DNA from: Leptonema sp964619535
Lineage (GTDB): Bacteria; Spirochaetota; Leptospiria; Leptospirales; Leptonemataceae
Reading direction: 5' to 3'
NCBI GenBank assembly: GCA_964619535.1
Contig: CAZUEX010000009.1
Span: 1-64,000, forward strand
Length of the DNA: 64,000 bases
This document shows, one piece after another, positions 16,760 to 26,300 of the stretch; within the stretch, counting starts at the first letter, position 1, and every line of letters begins with the position of its first letter. Position numbers and translations under genes: made by a program. A model generated the notes under the pieces. The model was given only the letters and a program-made list of their open reading frames with translations, made no database searches and was not told the origin of the DNA.

Positions 16760-18604
16760 TCATGCGTTGCCGTAATAGGCGATGCGATTCCTACCGGCAT
16801 GCTTGGCGGAGTACATGGCCTCATCGGCCTGCTGGATCAGCGTATCGGCATCGGCTTTGTCTTCCTGACCGAACAGGCGGATGCCGATGCTGCAGCTGCT
16901 TTTGTGCTCATGATGGGTTTCTTCCCGGTTATCGTTCAGGGGCAGTGAATACGGCTCATGGATGGCTGTCGTGATCTTGTTGGCAATGTTCATAGCCTCT
17001 GTTTTTGCTATCTCTCTGTCTGCATTCAGCCCTGTCAGAACCACAACGAATTCATCGCCACCGATACGCGCGACGACATCGCTGCCACGCACGGTGCCAA
17101 CCAATCGTTCGGCGATCCAGACCAAGAAGCGGTCGCCTGCCTGATGGCCAAATTGGTCGTTTAGCGGCTTGAAGTTGTCGAGGTCAAGAAGGAGCAGGGC
17201 CGTATGCCTTTCTCTGTTTCCTGCAAGAATATAGCGAAGAACATCCATCAGGTGCCGGCGGTTTGGAAGCTGGGTAAGCGGATCATGGTTAGCAAGAATG
17301 CGCATATGCTCTTCTGCCTGGCTGAGGTGAGTGATGTCCGTGTAGATGATCAGGGCCTCATCTCCGGGCAGTGGTATTCCGTCAATTTCGAAGGTGCGGT
17401 CGCCTCGCCTCTCACGACTGAAATGCACGCTTTCCCCCTGGGAGAAATGGCCCAGGCACACATCAAGAGCTTCTTCTTCTGACATGTCAGGATAATCCCC
17501 GCGCGAATGGTTAAACCGGATCATATCGTCCAGAAGCACGTGGGTGCGATTAAGTAATGTCTCGGGGTACTGAAGAAGTTCTGCATACCGTCTGTTCCAG
17601 AGGACCAGCTTCCTCTCAGAATCAAACATGGCAATGCCGCTTGGATGAAGATCGATAATGGCCTGCATGCGACCTTTTTGCTGCTCGACGGCCTGGCGAG
17701 CCCGCAGCAGTTCCGTGATGTCCATAATCGACACCACGGAATACCTGTTGCCGCGTAACGCCGTACTTGTTGCAGACAGTAGAACCTCGCAGAACTCTCC
17801 ATTCTTTTTGCGCATGGTCGCCTGCATGCCATGCAGCGACTGCCCTTTTTCTAACGTGGACAGGAGCTCATTGCGTTGTTCGGGGTTTGCCCAGAGTCCG
17901 AGCTCAAGGGTTGTATGACCGATCATGCCATCGCGGGTATAGCCTGACAGATTCAAGAAATGATCGTTGACGTCATCAATCTGTCCGTTGCCCATGCGTG
18001 CGATGACGATGCCCACCAGGCTGCTTTCAAAAACGGCGCGCAGGCGCTGTGTCTTCTCGATCAAATGGTCCTGGGATTTTTCGCGCTCGGTAACGTCTTC
18101 AACGATGATAGAAATGATACTGCCGTTTGCCGTGTCAGCTGCTCCAAAGACCTCGGTAATCAGTTCCGTGCCATTTTTGTGGAGTGCTCGTACGCGATAC
18201 AGTTCGGCTTCGCTCTTCTGCGGGCGTTTTCTGCGCAGGCTATCGGCTACCAGCTTGCGGTCTTCGGGGGCTGCCAGATCCATGGGTGTCAGTGTGAGGA
18301 ATTCATCGACCGAATAGCCGAACATCTGGCAGAGCCGCTGGTTCACATAAACGAAATGCTCATTCTCAATAATGGCAATGCCCATTAGAGATTGCCGGAT
18401 CAGCGCCTGGTGTAGAGCTTCTTTGTAGCGATCGCTCATCTCATCGCTGCTTCGGCGTCTTGAAGCACGGATCGAACGCTTCAGGCGCATGGCAGAGTCG
18501 ATGATCTCTGAAAGGATCTCCTCACTTTCGTCCGGCAGAGAGACTCCGGGAGCGGTTTTGAGGTGCGTCAGGAGGGACTGCAGCGTTTTGATATTTTCCT
18601 GCAT
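16760..18604 (-). CDS. Diguanylate cyclase with three PAS domains
   Basis: This 614-residue cytosolic protein has no membrane helix. A charged N-terminal helix is followed by three PAS domains, at about residues 60-180, 185-300 and 310-430, the first starting MGIAIIENEHFVYVNQRL. The C-terminal GGDEF domain begins NHDPLTQLPNRRHL and has the intact motif ARIGGDEF. RGSD, five residues upstream of it, fits the RxxD product-inhibition site. It should make c-di-GMP in response to an unidentified signal. An acidic stretch with a His-rich turn (REETHHEHK) interrupts the GGDEF domain near its end. Confidence 0.92.
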   Translation of the reverse strand: MQENIKTLQSLLTHLKTAPGVSLPDESEEILSEIIDSAMRLKRSIRASRRRSSDEMSDRYKEALHQALIRQSLMGIAIIENEHFVYVNQRLCQMFGYSVDEFLTLTPMDLAAPEDRKLVADSLRRKRPQKSEAELYRVRALHKNGTELITEVFGAADTANGSIISIIVEDVTEREKSQDHLIEKTQRLRAVFESSLVGIVIARMGNGQIDDVNDHFLNLSGYTRDGMIGHTTLELGLWANPEQRNELLSTLEKGQSLHGMQATMRKKNGEFCEVLLSATSTALRGNRYSVVSIMDITELLRARQAVEQQKGRMQAIIDLHPSGIAMFDSERKLVLWNRRYAELLQYPETLLNRTHVLLDDMIRFNHSRGDYPDMSEEEALDVCLGHFSQGESVHFSRERRGDRTFEIDGIPLPGDEALIIYTDITHLSQAEEHMRILANHDPLTQLPNRRHLMDVLRYILAGNRERHTALLLLDLDNFKPLNDQFGHQAGDRFLVWIAERLVGTVRGSDVVARIGGDEFVVVLTGLNADREIAKTEAMNIANKITTAIHEPYSLPLNDNREETHHEHKSSCSIGIRLFGQEDKADADTLIQQADEAMYSAKHAGRNRIAYYGNA

Positions 18605-18812
18605 ACGATTAGTCCACGGCCAAATAAGACATACCCGTAATACCGGTAATCCGATCAGAAATCGAAGAATGTGGGGATGAAAACTGCTGCTCAGTCCTTC
18701 TCCGTATCATCGTTCTACCCCTCGGGACTGACGATTACGTCGTGATCGTATTTCGTCAATCCAGAAGTACAAATTTCTGTACGACTGATACGCATGTAAG
18801 GAAGGAGCTTAT

Positions 18813-18908
18813 ATGTATTTATCTGGACAAGTTTATCCGCCCTGGCGATCTGAGCAGTCCTTCTTCGTTATACATCATACATCCCTGTCACGAACACCAA
18901 GCAGATAG
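18813..18908 (+). CDS. Possible 31-residue ORF with a strong ribosome-binding site
   Basis: An excellent Shine-Dalgarno (GGAAGGAG) lies 6 bases before this ATG in a 270-bp gap. The ORF encodes a 31-residue peptide starting MYLSGQVYPPWRSEQSF and overlaps the end of the convergent serB by 34 bp. I recognise no family. The rest of the gap holds a small inverted repeat (GTACA-AATTTC-TGTAC near 18767-18782) and no other gene. The good start site is the only support. Confidence 0.3.
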   Translation: MYLSGQVYPPWRSEQSFFVIHHTSLSRTPSR

Positions 18909-20083
18909 AGAATGCCATCGAGGCCAAGGTTGGAGATGGCATGAGAGGCATTTTTCCGCACAAGAGGCTTGGCCTGAAATGCGATGCCCAGCCCTGCCAG
19001 TCCAATCATCGGAAGGTCGTTGGCACCGTCGCCAACGGCGATGACCTGTTCGAGGCGAATCCCTTCCTGCTCGGCGATCTGCTTGAGAAGCTCGGCCTTT
19101 CGTTGCCCGTTTACGATAGGTTCGCTTACCTCTCCTGTAACCACTCCGTTTTCAATGACGAGCTCGTTTGCATGCAGGTAGTCGATTCCAAGCTTTTGTT
19201 GCAGTTTACGACCGAAAAAGGTAAATCCCCCCGACAGGATGGCGGTTTTCAGTCCCATTCCTTTTACGGTGCGGATCAGCTCTTCTGCCCCTTCTGTTAA
19301 AGGAATGCGTTCTGCAATGCCTTCAAGACGCGACTCGGACAATCCCCGCAGCAGTGAAACCCGCCGGCGAAAACTTTCGTTGAAGTCGATTTCGCCTTTC
19401 ATGGCACTTTCTGTAATGGCAGCTACCTGGTCACCGACGCCGGCTTCGCGGGCCAGTTCATCGATTACCTCGGCCTGGATCAGGGTGCTGTCCATGTCAA
19501 AGCAGATAAGCCGGCGGTTTCGGCGAAACCGATCGTCCTTTTGAAAAGATACGTCCATTCCAAGGTTCTGTGCCAGCTCAAGAAAGGCCAGTCGCATCGC
19601 CTCTGCATCAGAAGGATTGCCGCGAACCTGGAACTCCACGCCCGCCCTTGGTCGAACGGGAGGATGGCGAAGCGAGAAACGCCCCGAAAGACGGGTAATG
19701 CCCTGAATATTCAGGCCATTCTCTGCAATGATGGTGGTGAGACGGTGGATCTGTTCTGCGGTAATATTTCGTGATAGGGCCGTGATGATGTAGCGCTCTT
19801 TTCCCTGCGCGTTAACCCACCTTTCATAATCATCATCTGAAACCGGGGTAAATTTCAGCTGCAGGCCCATTTCATGTATCTGAAACAGCAGATCTTTGAG
19901 AACCGGTGCCGATTCTGCTTCTGGCGGGATCTGAATCAAAAGGCCAAGAGATAGATGATTATGAATAACGGCCTGGCCGATGTCAAGAATGCGAACGCCA
20001 TAGCGACCCAGGATCTCTGAAACAGAACGTGTAATGCCCGTGCGGTCAGGGCCGGATACATTTATAAGGACAATACTGCTCAC
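18875..20083 (-). CDS. serB: Phosphoserine phosphatase with two ACT-like regulatory domains
   Basis: SerB removes phosphate from phosphoserine in the last step of serine synthesis. This 402-residue form has two N-terminal ACT-like domains (about 1-85 and 95-175), the first starting VLINVSGPDRTGITRSV, where amino acids usually bind. The HAD domain follows, with DMDST (D196, D198) as nucleophile and acid, SGGFTFF as motif II, and GDGANDLPM as the Mg-binding motif. This long architecture is common in mycobacteria and spirochaetes. Confidence 0.93.
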   Translation of the reverse strand: MSSIVLINVSGPDRTGITRSVSEILGRYGVRILDIGQAVIHNHLSLGLLIQIPPEAESAPVLKDLLFQIHEMGLQLKFTPVSDDDYERWVNAQGKERYIITALSRNITAEQIHRLTTIIAENGLNIQGITRLSGRFSLRHPPVRPRAGVEFQVRGNPSDAEAMRLAFLELAQNLGMDVSFQKDDRFRRNRRLICFDMDSTLIQAEVIDELAREAGVGDQVAAITESAMKGEIDFNESFRRRVSLLRGLSESRLEGIAERIPLTEGAEELIRTVKGMGLKTAILSGGFTFFGRKLQQKLGIDYLHANELVIENGVVTGEVSEPIVNGQRKAELLKQIAEQEGIRLEQVIAVGDGANDLPMIGLAGLGIAFQAKPLVRKNASHAISNLGLDGILYLLGVRDRDV

Positions 20084-20171
20084 TCAAACAGCTCGACCAG
20101 CACAGTTATGCTGTAAAGCAGGAAACGCACGGTTCCCTGTTTGCATCTTACGTTGAGTCTGATTCCAGCCA

Positions 20172-20882
20172 TTAAAGGCGCGTAAGCATGGCCGGATCCT
20201 GAATATGTGGTACAGCGTTGTACATGACCGGTTCCAGGGTTTCACGTCCGGCATACCTAACTCTTCGAATGATGGTAATAGAACTGTTATAGAGTGGCTG
20301 CAATAGGCGCAATGATTCCACAGCATCCAGACCAAAGGCGGCACCGGCTGCAAGAGCAATGGGTGTGGCAGAGCTGACAACAAGAAGGCGGCCGCTGTGC
20401 GGAAGCTCGGAGAATCCTTCGAGTACCGATGCTGCCCATCTTTGAAAGCCATGCTCTCCTGGCTCTGCGGCCCAGTAGTCGAGGAAATGGCGCATGACAG
20501 AGAAGAATTGCGGCTTTCCCCTTTCGACTGCCTCACTCCAGTTATTCTGCCATTGATCGAACAGGCTTCTGAAGTTCGGGTCCTGCTGACGCAAACGGGC
20601 TGCGACTCGGTATACCTGTCGGGGTGAGAATTCGTTTAATGTTTCGCGTACCTCGATCTGCTTCAGGTTGTTTTCTGCGAGGTTGTCACAGATCGTTGAA
20701 AGCGTTTGCTGCTGCCGGCGAAGAGAGCCGGCAAAGGCACCGTCAAAGCGGATCTGCATCAAATTCAGATAATTGGCCAGTGCTCTGGCCTGCGCGAAGC
20801 CCTGCTCGGTAAGACAGTCATACTCCCGGTCAACACCGGCCCGTCCATGCCGAACCAGCCATATTTCGTTAACGGTTGTCAT
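20172..20882 (-). CDS. Histidine phosphatase family protein, second catalytic His missing
   Basis: This 236-residue protein begins with the branch-1 signature LVRHGRAG (R11-H12-G13) and keeps R55 in SLRRQQQT. The second catalytic histidine, normally in a VVSHGG motif, is replaced: the site reads VVSSATPIAL (S171). Activity may therefore be weakened, altered or lost, unless this subfamily uses another residue. It overlaps the DUF6285 gene by 4 bp (ATGA) and forms a three-gene cassette with it and a phosphotransferase gene, a grouping I have seen in other bacteria that degrade fatty or hydroxy acids. Confidence 0.8.
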   Translation of the reverse strand: MTTVNEIWLVRHGRAGVDREYDCLTEQGFAQARALANYLNLMQIRFDGAFAGSLRRQQQTLSTICDNLAENNLKQIEVRETLNEFSPRQVYRVAARLRQQDPNFRSLFDQWQNNWSEAVERGKPQFFSVMRHFLDYWAAEPGEHGFQRWAASVLEGFSELPHSGRLLVVSSATPIALAAGAAFGLDAVESLRLLQPLYNSSITIIRRVRYAGRETLEPVMYNAVPHIQDPAMLTRL

Positions 20883-21274
20883 TCTTCGGTTTGAAAGCGG
20901 GGATTTGCTATGCTCAGCTTTGCCACGACGGATTCCTTAACGGTTTTCCAGATGAGGCTGTTTGTGTCGGTGGTGCGCTCGTTGCGGATCTTCTCGGCAA
21001 GGTTCATGGACAGTCTTGCAAGAAGGTCGCGCTTTTCCTGAAACGAAAGCCCTGGTGGAATCGTTTCGCCTACAAGAGGGGCAATGCGTTCCAGCTCTGC
21101 ACTGACGGTTTCTTCTTCGGATCGAATCTCGCGAGAGATCACCCCCAACATATTCCAGCTTACGAGAGTTTTATAGGCGAGGAGATCGTTGTCACGGATC
21201 TCGGGCAGAACCTCTTTCATAAGAAAATCCTGCACTGCCTCAAGAAGGTCTTCGGCTCTTGGCTTATCCTGCAT
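20879..21274 (-). CDS. DUF6285 protein (LvaB-like accessory subunit)
   Basis: This 131-residue, mostly helical, charged protein starts MQDKPRAEDLLEAVQDFLMK. It resembles the DUF6285 family, small proteins encoded next to aminoglycoside-phosphotransferase-like kinases. In Pseudomonas putida the small protein LvaB is needed with kinase LvaA to phosphorylate 4-hydroxyvaleryl-CoA; I infer a similar partnership here. It overlaps the kinase gene by 11 bp and the phosphatase gene by 4 bp, so all three are probably co-translated. Confidence 0.65.
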   Translation of the reverse strand: MQDKPRAEDLLEAVQDFLMKEVLPEIRDNDLLAYKTLVSWNMLGVISREIRSEEETVSAELERIAPLVGETIPPGLSFQEKRDLLARLSMNLAEKIRNERTTDTNSLIWKTVKESVVAKLSIANPRFQTEE

Positions 21275-22283
21275 GTTCGATTAACCTCATCATTTCGTAT
21301 TCCATTTCGCCTGTGCGTCGTCCGATCGAGGCAAATTCAATGCCGCGATCCTTTCCCGAAAGATGGCGTTCAGCCTGTTGAATGGATCCCACAGCCCAGC
21401 GAACGTTACCCATTACCTCCCAGAAAAGCACGCGTTTGGGGTCGACCTTTATGCCAGAGTGCTTTTCATAGGCTTCGTAAAAGGGCTGTCTGTCGGCAAA
21501 GCCACCAACCTCTTTCTTGATTACGCCAAAGCGCCAGTCACGCATGCAGAGCCAGCTGATATCTTCATGGCGGTCACCCCAGTGGGCAAACTCCCAGTCT
21601 ACGATCCCCTGCAAGCCTTCCGGAGAAACGAGAAAGTTACCCGTACGGAAATCACCATGAATCAAGACCACATCATCGGCCTCCGGTGCATTGGCATCGA
21701 GCCAGTTCAGCGCAAGCTCGATGGCAGGATGAGCTTCGTCGAACTGTGAGAGCTCTTCGCGGATTTCGCGTACGGCTTCAAGGGCGAGAGTGCGGGCATC
21801 GCGACGTGGCAGAAAGTCAAGGTCGAGCGATCGTTCGCTCTGCCTGATGGAATGCAGTCTGGCCAGGCTTGCTGCCAGTTCATCGGGCAGGCGTTTGCGC
21901 GCCTCGGCAATGCTTCGATCTTTGACTATGAATCGACCCGTGGCATTGCCATTCAACCGTTCCATAAAGTAAAACGGTGCACCGATCACATCAGGATCTG
22001 TTTCAAGCCAGTAAACACGTGGAGTGCGCACCCCGGCCTGATAGGCAGCACTGGCAACGTGGTATTCATTGGCCCTTGAAAGGGAGGAAAGCAGGGATCC
22101 GCCTCGATCGGTGCGCATGACAAGGTCATAGCTACCGGCTTCAGGGCCTCCGTTGACTTCCAGTTTCACAAGGTGGTTTTCCTGGCAGGCACCACCGGAT
22201 AGCAGTTTCATGTTGATGATCTGCACCTTTCCCTGCAGTCGCCTGGAAAGATAATTCTCTATTTTTTCACGAAGATCGGCCAT
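21264..22283 (-). CDS. APH/ACAD10-type phosphotransferase (LvaA-like hydroxyacyl-CoA kinase)
   Basis: This 339-residue kinase of the aminoglycoside phosphotransferase fold has the Brenner-type catalytic loop HGDFRTGN (H209, D211, N216) and the metal-binding DWE (D229). The HWGDRHEDISWLC stretch after it is typical of the ACAD10/11 and LvaA branch, not of antibiotic-resistance enzymes. That branch phosphorylates 4-hydroxyacyl-CoAs so that a partner dehydrogenase can eliminate the phosphate. The DUF6285 neighbour supports this reading. The substrate is inferred, not shown. Confidence 0.75.
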   Translation of the reverse strand: MADLREKIENYLSRRLQGKVQIINMKLLSGGACQENHLVKLEVNGGPEAGSYDLVMRTDRGGSLLSSLSRANEYHVASAAYQAGVRTPRVYWLETDPDVIGAPFYFMERLNGNATGRFIVKDRSIAEARKRLPDELAASLARLHSIRQSERSLDLDFLPRRDARTLALEAVREIREELSQFDEAHPAIELALNWLDANAPEADDVVLIHGDFRTGNFLVSPEGLQGIVDWEFAHWGDRHEDISWLCMRDWRFGVIKKEVGGFADRQPFYEAYEKHSGIKVDPKRVLFWEVMGNVRWAVGSIQQAERHLSGKDRGIEFASIGRRTGEMEYEMMRLIEHAG

Positions 22284-22322
22284 TGGTATCAGCGGAGCCT
22301 TTTTCGCTGCGCTGTCAACCCA

Positions 22323-22351
22323 GAACCGGAGTGCAAAAGGGACTCCGGTTC
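22323..22351 (-). terminator. Strong hairpin just after the terC stop codon
   Basis: GAACCGGAGT and ACTCCGGTTC form a perfect 10-bp stem around a 9-base loop, directly next to the terC stop. On the minus strand no T-run follows, so it may be a transcript-end stabiliser or a weak terminator. The kinase cassette starts about 40 bp further on. Confidence 0.5.
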
Positions 22352-23299
22352 CTATTGTTTACGTCTTTCTTCGAGGCGGTTTACGTACCATGAGGTCAGG
22401 GCGGCTGTGGTAAGCACTCCGACGATAACCAGCAGCGAAATCCAGGCAGGAATGTGATACCATTCCATAATAAGCATTTTGATGCCCACAAAACCCAGTA
22501 TTACGGCAAGACCGGGCTTCAGGTATCGTAGATTCTTTACCCAGTGTGCGATAACGAAATACAGAGATCGCAGGCCCAGGATGGCCAGAATATTCGACGC
22601 AAAAGCGATGAAAGAATCTCTCGTTACGGCAAATACGGCCGGAATGGAGTCTACGGCAAAGATGATGTCGCTTGTTTCTACCAGCAACAGGGCGGCAAAC
22701 AGTGGTGTGGCTGCAAGGTGACCGTTTTCGCGAACGAAGAATGCCTGGCCCTGCAGGGTTGACGTAACGGGCATGATCTTTTTCAGATAGCGGATTACAG
22801 CATGCTCAGTCTGTTCGACCTCTTCTTCTTCATCTCGCAAAAATCGTATCGCTGAATAAATGAGGATAACGCCAAAGATGTAGAGAATGCCGCTGAATCG
22901 GTGTATGAGTTCTGCACCGGCGATAATAAAGAATCCGCGAAATATAATGGCACCGAGCACCCCCCAGAAAAGCACACGACGCTGAAACTGCGAGGGAATC
23001 TTCATCGATTCAAAAAGGAGCAGAATAACAAAGACGTTATCCATGCTCAGACTTTTCTCTATGACGTAGCCGGTAAGAAACTCCATGCCGGCAGTGGCGC
23101 CGTATTCGAGGGAAAACCAGAGATTAAAACCAAGAGCGATGCTGATCCAGATTGCTGTATTGAAGAGTGCCGCGCGCAGGCTTTCTTCTTTTGCAGAGCG
23201 ATGGAGCAGGGCTACGTCGATAAAGATAAGGACCAGGACTCCGGCAAGAAAGGCAAGCCAGAGCCAGTCCGGAGCCAGGCTGTGCGTGATCAGGTGCAT
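22352..23299 (-). CDS. TerC/Alx family membrane protein
   Basis: This protein of about 315 residues has around nine membrane helices. It is close in sequence to E. coli Alx, with LTGYVIEKSLSMDNVFVILLLF, ETSDIIFAVDSIPAVFAVT and the late GIKMLIMEWYHIP segment. TerC/Alx proteins export manganese and act in metal or pH homeostasis; the acidic residues in EKSLSMDN and SDIIFAVDS are the likely metal path. I chose the ATG at 23299, with AGCAGG just upstream; a GTG at 23314 would add five residues. The short upstream gap has no room for the yybP-ykoY Mn riboswitch often found before this family. Confidence 0.9.
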   Translation of the reverse strand: MHLITHSLAPDWLWLAFLAGVLVLIFIDVALLHRSAKEESLRAALFNTAIWISIALGFNLWFSLEYGATAGMEFLTGYVIEKSLSMDNVFVILLLFESMKIPSQFQRRVLFWGVLGAIIFRGFFIIAGAELIHRFSGILYIFGVILIYSAIRFLRDEEEEVEQTEHAVIRYLKKIMPVTSTLQGQAFFVRENGHLAATPLFAALLLVETSDIIFAVDSIPAVFAVTRDSFIAFASNILAILGLRSLYFVIAHWVKNLRYLKPGLAVILGFVGIKMLIMEWYHIPAWISLLVIVGVLTTAALTSWYVNRLEERRKQ

Positions 23300-23350
23300 A
23301 AGCCTGCTTAACACCGATCACGGTGCATGCAAGCCGAAATTGCAGATGTT

Positions 23351-26300
23351 TCAGGATTCGCTGACTTCTTTGCCGGCTGAAAGCAGGGCAAGCAGTTCAT
23401 CTCGGTTAAAAGGAATGGCTCCTTGCTGTGACGTTCCGAAAAGATCATCAAAAAGCTGACGCTTGGTTCGTTGCAGATTTGCCACCTTTTCTTCTACCGT
23501 ATCGTTACTGAAAAAACGGTACACAAAGACCGGATGTTTCTGCCCCATGCGATGGGCCCGGGCCGTTGCCTGCTCTTCCACAGCCGGATTCCACCAGGGA
23601 TCAAGATGAATTACTGTATCGGCGCGATGCAGTGTTAAGGCCGTTCCGCCGGCACGCAGGCTGATGAGAAAATAGGGGATCTGACCTTCCTGGAATTCGC
23701 GCACACGTCGTTCGCGCTGGGCGGACGTTGTGGATCCATCCAGTCGCAGATATCGCTGCTTCCTTGATTCCAGAAAACGTCCGAAGACATCGAGCATGTC
23801 GGTAAACTGGCTGAAGACAAGGATGCCCCTGGCACTTTCTTCGATCTCCTCTGCCATGGCCGCATAGGCCTGGATCTTTCCTGAATCCATAGGATCAGCC
23901 GTAGAGCTGGTTAACTCAGGATGGCAGGCAATACGGCGCAATTGCATCAGGTGTGGAAGCATCTGCATCAGGTAATTGCTACCGGCCTGCTTGAGCGCAT
24001 CGATAGCCGTACGTCTTGCCCGCTCATAGGCAAGTGCCTGCTTCTGCGTCATCGGAACATGAATGTCCTGCTCTGTACGTGCAGGCAGGTCTTTGAGGAC
24101 GGCTTCCCGGGTACGACGCAGCAGGAAGGGAGCCATGCGGCGCTTGAGTGCAGTCTTGCTTTCGTCAGCAAGGGTTTGCCCGAAACGCGATTGGAACGCC
24201 CTGCGCGTGCCAAGAAGTCCCGGAAGAATCAGGTCCATCAGGCTCCAGATTTCAAAAGGGTGATTCTCCAGAGGGGTTCCGGTTAAACAGAAGAATGTGC
24301 GGCTTTGAATGGAACGCATACTTCGCGAAGCGGCAGAGCGATGATTCTTGAGGGCCTGTGCCTCATCGATCAATACCGTTTCAAACGAAAGGCCGGACAG
24401 CAGGGCAATGTCTTTCTGCAGTGTGCCGTAGGTCGTCAGAATGATTCCACGTTCTGCCGGATACTGATCTTTGCGCCAGGGACCGTGCCATAGCTGCAGC
24501 AGCACCTTCGGACACAGCCGTTCAGCCTCCAATCGCCAAACAGACAGCGCTGCAGGCGGACAGACGATGAGATACCGGCCGGGCTGTTGCCTGTTCAGGG
24601 CATGCAGAAATGCCAGGCCCTGTACGGTCTTCCCAAGTCCCATGTCGTCGGCAAGGATGGCACCGACGCCGGCAGCATGGCGTTCAAGAAGAAAATTCAC
24701 ACCGATGACCTGATAGGGGCGAAGCGTGGCATGAAAACCAGTGGCCATATCCTTATTCCAGCTCAGGTCTGGCATGGCCTTACCGCGCCTGGACCATCGC
24801 AGCAACCGATCGCGCAGTTCACCGACCAGGCGTTCGGTGCGCGCCTCCTCCTCTGCAAGGAGGGCCGTTGCCTGACCGACTGAGATCTTCTCTACTGTTC
24901 CGTCCCTTTTGCTTTTCAGTCCGAGCGACTGAAGCGTTTGCAGGATGCGATCGATTTGCAGATCCTGCAGACGAATCCAGCGGCCGTTGCTGAGAAGTAG
25001 ATGGGAGCGTCCACTCTCTGCAGCCGCTATGGCACGTTCCACATCCTGTGGTGAAAACCCCGGTATCTCAATACGACCGCCAAACCAGTCTGTTTTCGTT
25101 GATGATTCCAGCTGAAAGACGGACGGATTGTGCCGGATCTTCAAGGTCATTAGATTCGCCGGCATGTGTACAATGACGCCGGCTTCGTGGAACCGCGGCA
25201 GTTCCTCTCTAAAGAAGGTCACGATACGCCCTTTAGATATGCGCCTGTTCCCGTTCTGCGTTAGCATCGAAGTCAGCGGCTGAAGAAGCTGCTTTTCCCT
25301 GCGCACGTTACGAAGGGCGGGAATACCTTCCGGGCTGACCGCAATGCTTTCTTCGGAGCGAGGAATGTTGCTACGTGTATAAGGAGGGAAGATGGCAGCG
25401 CTTTTCAGGCCTTCAGGTGTGGCATCCCTTTCTGGAGAGGGCGGATGCGGGAAGTACGCGAAGCGAAACTGCAGCTGCAACCCGGCAAGATCCTCGCCAA
25501 CAACCTGCGGCTCAACAAAGAGCAGGGCCAGAGGACCATGCTCGTTGATATGCGGAAGGGAGTCGATTCCGCGTACGTTCTGTCTTTGCAGCTCGGGAAG
25601 CATCTCGAGCACCGTTTTCAGGGGATGTGAGATGCCCGTCCGCTGCAGGAGAGCCAGTTGATCGGCCGAAGGCAGTGCGATACGCAGCGATATTGCATCA
25701 TTCGTTTTACGGGCAAGAACGTAGGTGCTTACCTGCTTCCATCCCTGATTGACCGCATCTTCGGATAACTCTGCCGATGCGGAAAGATAAGCCGTGCCCT
25801 GCCTGTCCTGATTGAGATGCAGGGAGAACACAGGCAGGACGGTATCGAAGGCCTTTACCGGCTCTTCGTCAAGATAGAGCGGATGATCGCCAAGTGCCCG
25901 GTGCGTTGCTGCAAACTGGTACGGAATGGAGAGCCCATGCTCTCGTTGACGGTAATAGTAGTCGATTGTGCCACCAGGCATCCATTCAAGCAGATCATCG
26001 ATGGAGTCTGGCAGGACTGTCTTACCGGAATCATCGCGAAACCCGATCCAGAAGCGGTCTGATCCGCTTCGAAGTTGATAGATAAGCACCGGACGCCTGT
26101 CTGTATTTCCAGTCCTGACCGGTCCTTGCCTTACTGGTGTCGGTGGCGAAACAGGCCGTGTCGGAGCTGCAAGATGGTCGAGCAGAACGAGCGTCAGGGC
26201 CACCACATGCTTGCACGGCGGCTGAGCCGGGCAGTTGCATTCATACATGCCCTGCTGCGGATCCACCCACACATCATATTCACTCATGCCGTGGGCAATG

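Noticed and set aside
18742..19044. 100-codon plus-strand ORF in the gap before serB
   Set aside because: Most of it is antisense to serB and its translation looks random; only the separate 31-codon ORF has a good start site.
22284..23350. Manganese (yybP-ykoY) riboswitch before terC
   Set aside because: Only about 50 bp lie between the helicase stop and the terC start, too short for the motif, and no matching helices are seen.
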